Of a stretch of 6,724 nucleotides of DNA, positions 4,744-6,724 are shown one piece after another. The notes below the pieces were generated by a model. The model did no database searches. It worked only from the letters and a program-made list of their open reading frames with translations, and was not told the DNA's origin. Position numbers and translations under genes: made by a program. Source of the DNA: Reyranella sp. (GTDB lineage Bacteria > Pseudomonadota > Alphaproteobacteria > Reyranellales > Reyranellaceae); NCBI GenBank assembly GCA_030679805.1, contig JAUXST010000558.1, positions 1-6,724 on the forward strand. The letters run 5' to 3'. Numbering within the stretch: position 1 is the first letter of the stretch; every line of letters begins with the position of its first letter.

Positions 4744-5760
4744 TCAGTCGGAACCGTACTTGTGATAGCGTCCACGGTCGCCTGAACGGACGGCGACCTC
4801 GAAGGCGTCGTTGTCGCGTTCCATGCGCAATCGGACCGTCGTGCCGGCCGGGCCGCTTCCCCACAGCTTGCGATAGAAGTCGGCGACGTCGTCCAGCACC
4901 TCGTCGTTCAAGGCGTGCAGGATATCGTGGCGCTGCAGGCCGGCACGATCGGCCGGTCCACCGTCGGAAATGCCCCCGATCACGAGCTGGCCCATGTGCT
5001 CGACGGTATAGATGCCGAGCCAGGGCCGCGGCGGCGTCGACAGCCGGCCCTTGGCCACCAGCTCGGAGAAGATCGGTTTCAGTCGGTTGATGGGGACGTA
5101 CATATTGCCGGGAAAGGCCGGCGCACCGGGCCCCAGCGCCTCCTGCACCAGCAGCGAACCGACGCCCAGCAGAGCGCCGTTGGCGCCGACCAGCGCCGAG
5201 CCGCCCCACAGCGGATAGGCGGGAACGGTGAAGATCGCGTTATCGAGCAGATATTCCCAATAACCCGCGAACTCGCGGCGGCTCGCGACCTTGACCTTGA
5301 GCGTCGCCTTCTCACCACCGTAGCCCACGACCACGGCCTCGCTGCGCAGCGACAGCGTATCCGAATCACCGAAGCGCATCGGCTTCACGGGCAGCGGCAC
5401 GTCGGTGCGCACCAGGCCGAAGCCGCTTTCGTAGTCGTAGCCCACGATGTGGGCCGGCCATTCGTTGCCCTCGATGTCGGTGATGGTGACGGTGTCGGCC
5501 TCCATGATCAGGTAGCCGATGGTCAGGATCAGGCCCTGCTCGTCGATTACGATGCCGTGGCCCTCGCGTTCAGACCCCAGGGTCTGCGCGGACCGCCGAT
5601 TCTCCGGAATGGTCGTTTTCAGGCCAACGACGGCCGGCAACACCTCTTCGATGGCCGGCGGAATGTTGGACGACATGCCGGGCGTCCGTGCCTCGACACC
5701 TTCCAGGCCGGTCGGCCAGTGGCCGGTACCGTTCGCTGAACCGTTCAACCCTCGGGCCAT
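4744..5760 (-). CDS. HtrA/DegP-like S1C trypsin-fold protein with PDZ domain, catalytically inactive
   Basis: A 338-residue protein with a trypsin-like S1C fold at about 40-235 and one C-terminal PDZ domain at about 245-326 (PWLGIYT at 247, then GPADRAGLQRHDILHALND). Aligned by eye with DegP, all three catalytic residues are missing. The His of TNNHVV is Y83 in TIGYLI. The Asp of SDIAL is G113 in SGFGL. The Ser of GNSGGALV is G186 in LWGGSALV, where the following VGANGALLGV aligns without gaps. It should therefore bind peptides rather than cut them. No signal peptide or membrane segment is visible, so it is probably cytoplasmic, unlike periplasmic DegP. I recall similar TIGYLI proteins in Rhizobiales labelled serine protease. 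The ATG at 5760 has AGGGG seven bases upstream; an inner ATG at 5676 lacks one. It is divergent from the helicase gene and 114 bp before MBL. Role unknown: possibly a scaffold or chaperone. Confidence 0.9.
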   Translation of the reverse strand: MARGLNGSANGTGHWPTGLEGVEARTPGMSSNIPPAIEEVLPAVVGLKTTIPENRRSAQTLGSEREGHGIVIDEQGLILTIGYLIMEADTVTITDIEGNEWPAHIVGYDYESGFGLVRTDVPLPVKPMRFGDSDTLSLRSEAVVVGYGGEKATLKVKVASRREFAGYWEYLLDNAIFTVPAYPLWGGSALVGANGALLGVGSLLVQEALGPGAPAFPGNMYVPINRLKPIFSELVAKGRLSTPPRPWLGIYTVEHMGQLVIGGISDGGPADRAGLQRHDILHALNDEVLDDVADFYRKLWGSGPAGTTVRLRMERDNDAFEVAVRSGDRGRYHKYGSD

Positions 5761-5842
5761 TCCTACACCCCTACATTTACAGTGGGCGCGTCCACAGTCT
5801 CAAAGATAGGCGTCTGCCGCGCCGATTGCTATATGACGGTGC
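5761..5842. promoter_or_regulatory. Divergent intergenic region between the S1C/PDZ and helicase genes
   Basis: These 82 bases must hold the 5' regions of both divergent genes. The clearest element is a near-palindrome at 5780-5797, core GTGGGCGCGTCCAC at 5782-5795, with one mismatched pair in the core and one at the flank, a possible operator. Toward the helicase a TTTACA (5776-5781) resembles a -35 box, but only a poor -10 (AAAGAT, 5802-5807) follows at a long 20-base spacing. AGGGG at 5772-5768 (minus) is the ribosome site of the S1C/PDZ gene. No clear Shine-Dalgarno precedes the helicase ATG. I could not assign either promoter firmly. Confidence 0.4.
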
Positions 5843-6724
5843 ATGGCGCCCCCCGCCGACCCGTTCGAAATCACCGACGATCCCGTCCCGGCCGAGCCCG
5901 AGCCGGCGCGGCGTACCGTTGCCTCCACGGCCCATCTCGACGGCCTGAACGACGAGCAGCGGCTGGCCGTGACCCACCAGGGCGGGCCGCTGCTGGTGCT
6001 GGCCGGCGCGGGCACGGGCAAAACCCGGGTTCTCACCTCGCGCATTGCCCACCTCCTGATCACCGGCCAGGCGCGGACCTCGCAGATCCTGTCCGTCACC
6101 TTCACCAACAAGGCGGCCCGCGAGATGCTGGACCGCGTCGCCTCCCTGATCGGCGGTGCAGCCGACGGCATGTGGCTCGGCACCTTCCACGCCATCGGCG
6201 AGCGCGTGCTTCGCCGCCATGCCGAGCTGGTGGGCCTCAAGAGCAACTTCACCATCCTCGACACCGACGACCAGACGCGGCTGATCAAGCAGCTGCTGCA
6301 GGCCGAGGGGATCGACGACAAGAAATGGCCGGCGCGAGTGCTGAGCGGCATCATCCAGCGCTGGAAGGACCGCGCACTCACCCCCGACAAGGTTTCGGGC
6401 GACGAAGCCGGCGAATTCGCCGGCGGCAAGGCGGCCGAGATTTACCGCCAGTACCAGGAGCGCCTCGCCGAGGTGAATGCCGTCGATTTCGGCGACCTGG
6501 TCATGCACTGCGTGACGCTGTGGCAGAAGCATCCCGACGTGCTGGCAATATACCATCGCCGTTTCCGCCACATCCTGGTCGACGAGTACCAGGATACCAA
6601 CGTGGCGCAGTATCTCTGGCTCCGGCTGCTGGCGCAGGGCACCCAGGAGATCTGCTGCGTCGGCGACGACGACCAGTCGATCTACGGCTGGCGCGGCGCC
6701 GAGGTCGGCAACATCCTACGCTTC
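5843..6724 (+). CDS. uvrD: UvrD/PcrA-type ATP-dependent DNA helicase (N-terminal part, cut by the window end)
   Basis: Superfamily 1A 3'-5' helicase acting in nucleotide excision and mismatch repair and in removing RecA filaments. The 294 visible residues cover domain 1A/1B of a protein usually about 700-800 long. Visible motifs: Q motif LNDEQRLAV (35-43), Walker A AGAGTGKT (54-61, K60 and T61), motif Ia VTFTNKAAREM (85-95), GTFHAIGERVLRRH (113-126), VDFGDLV (214-220), Walker B LVDEYQDTN (245-253, D247 and E248) and motif III GDDDQSIYGWRGA (274-286). All key residues are present. About 33 Pro/Glu/Ala-rich residues precede the Q motif. An in-frame stop lies just upstream of the ATG at 5843, so no longer start exists, and the Shine-Dalgarno is weak. 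UvrD is preferred over PcrA because of the lineage; Rep is less likely but not excluded without the C-terminus. Confidence 0.93.
   Translation, partial: MAPPADPFEITDDPVPAEPEPARRTVASTAHLDGLNDEQRLAVTHQGGPLLVLAGAGTGKTRVLTSRIAHLLITGQARTSQILSVTFTNKAAREMLDRVASLIGGAADGMWLGTFHAIGERVLRRHAELVGLKSNFTILDTDDQTRLIKQLLQAEGIDDKKWPARVLSGIIQRWKDRALTPDKVSGDEAGEFAGGKAAEIYRQYQERLAEVNAVDFGDLVMHCVTLWQKHPDVLAIYHRRFRHILVDEYQDTNVAQYLWLRLLAQGTQEICCVGDDDQSIYGWRGAEVGNILRF

Noticed and set aside
3220..4785. A 521-codon open frame on the plus strand opposite the MBL and Nudix genes
   Set aside because: It lies antisense to two genes with clear family motifs, shows no recognisable domain and is His/Arg/Gly-rich, as expected of mirror frames in GC-rich DNA.
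5731..5746. Possible alphaproteobacterial LexA (SOS) box upstream of the helicase gene
   Set aside because: Two GTTC units are present but separated by eight bases, not the seven of GTTC-N7-GTTC, and they lie inside the S1C/PDZ coding region about 100 bp from the helicase start.
5774..5803. Minus-strand TTGAGA (5803-5798) with TAAATG (5779-5774) as a promoter for the S1C/PDZ gene
   Set aside because: The start of transcription would fall on or after the AGGGG ribosome site, so it does not fit the chosen ATG at 5760. It would only fit the inner ATG at 5676.
5777..6571. A 264-codon minus-strand frame opposite the helicase
   Set aside because: The plus strand here encodes all the N-terminal SF1 helicase motifs; the minus frame is its mirror.

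Overview
The window is GC-rich, tightly packed chromosomal DNA with almost no space between genes. Protein families, codon use and gene style point to an alphaproteobacterium of the Rhizobiales/Rhodospirillales kind (Bradyrhizobium- or Reyranella-like). That placement is by familiarity with the proteins, not by a search. I see no rRNA, tRNA, CRISPR array, insertion sequence or prophage gene. It looks like ordinary chromosomal backbone carrying a catabolic-type operon.

Layout. Seven complete genes lie on the minus strand and one incomplete gene lies on the plus strand at the right edge. In minus-strand order from right to left they are: an HtrA-like S1C/PDZ protein without its catalytic triad (5760-4744); a metallo-beta-lactamase-fold protein with half of its metal site replaced (4629-3676); a Nudix hydrolase (3627-3208); a class A FAD-dependent aromatic-type monooxygenase (3204-1576); a small DUF2783 protein (1564-1340); an SDR dehydrogenase (1343-588); and a spermidine/spermine acetyltransferase-like GNAT protein (610-110). 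An intrinsic terminator at 39-11 follows. Divergent from the S1C/PDZ gene, a UvrD/PcrA-type helicase starts at 5843 and runs off the window at 6724.

How the genes work together. The MBL-to-GNAT genes look like one transcription unit. Gaps are 48, 3 and 11 bp, then a 4-bp GTGA overlap, then a 23-bp overlap (or a 4-bp gap with the inner start). A candidate sigma70 promoter and a large imperfect inverted repeat lie upstream of the MBL gene, and a terminator lies behind the GNAT gene. A flavin hydroxylase, a small DUF2783 partner, an MBL-fold hydrolase and an SDR suggest oxidation of an aromatic or other cyclic substrate, then hydrolysis and dehydrogenation. The substrate cannot be read from sequence, and the Nudix and GNAT proteins may be passengers or detoxification functions.

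Most interesting points: two proteins that automatic annotation would call 'protease' and 'beta-lactamase-like hydrolase' have lost defining active-site residues, apparently as stable features of intact genes; and a strong ribosome-binding sequence ahead of the Nudix gene is badly placed for that gene and sits inside a hairpin.
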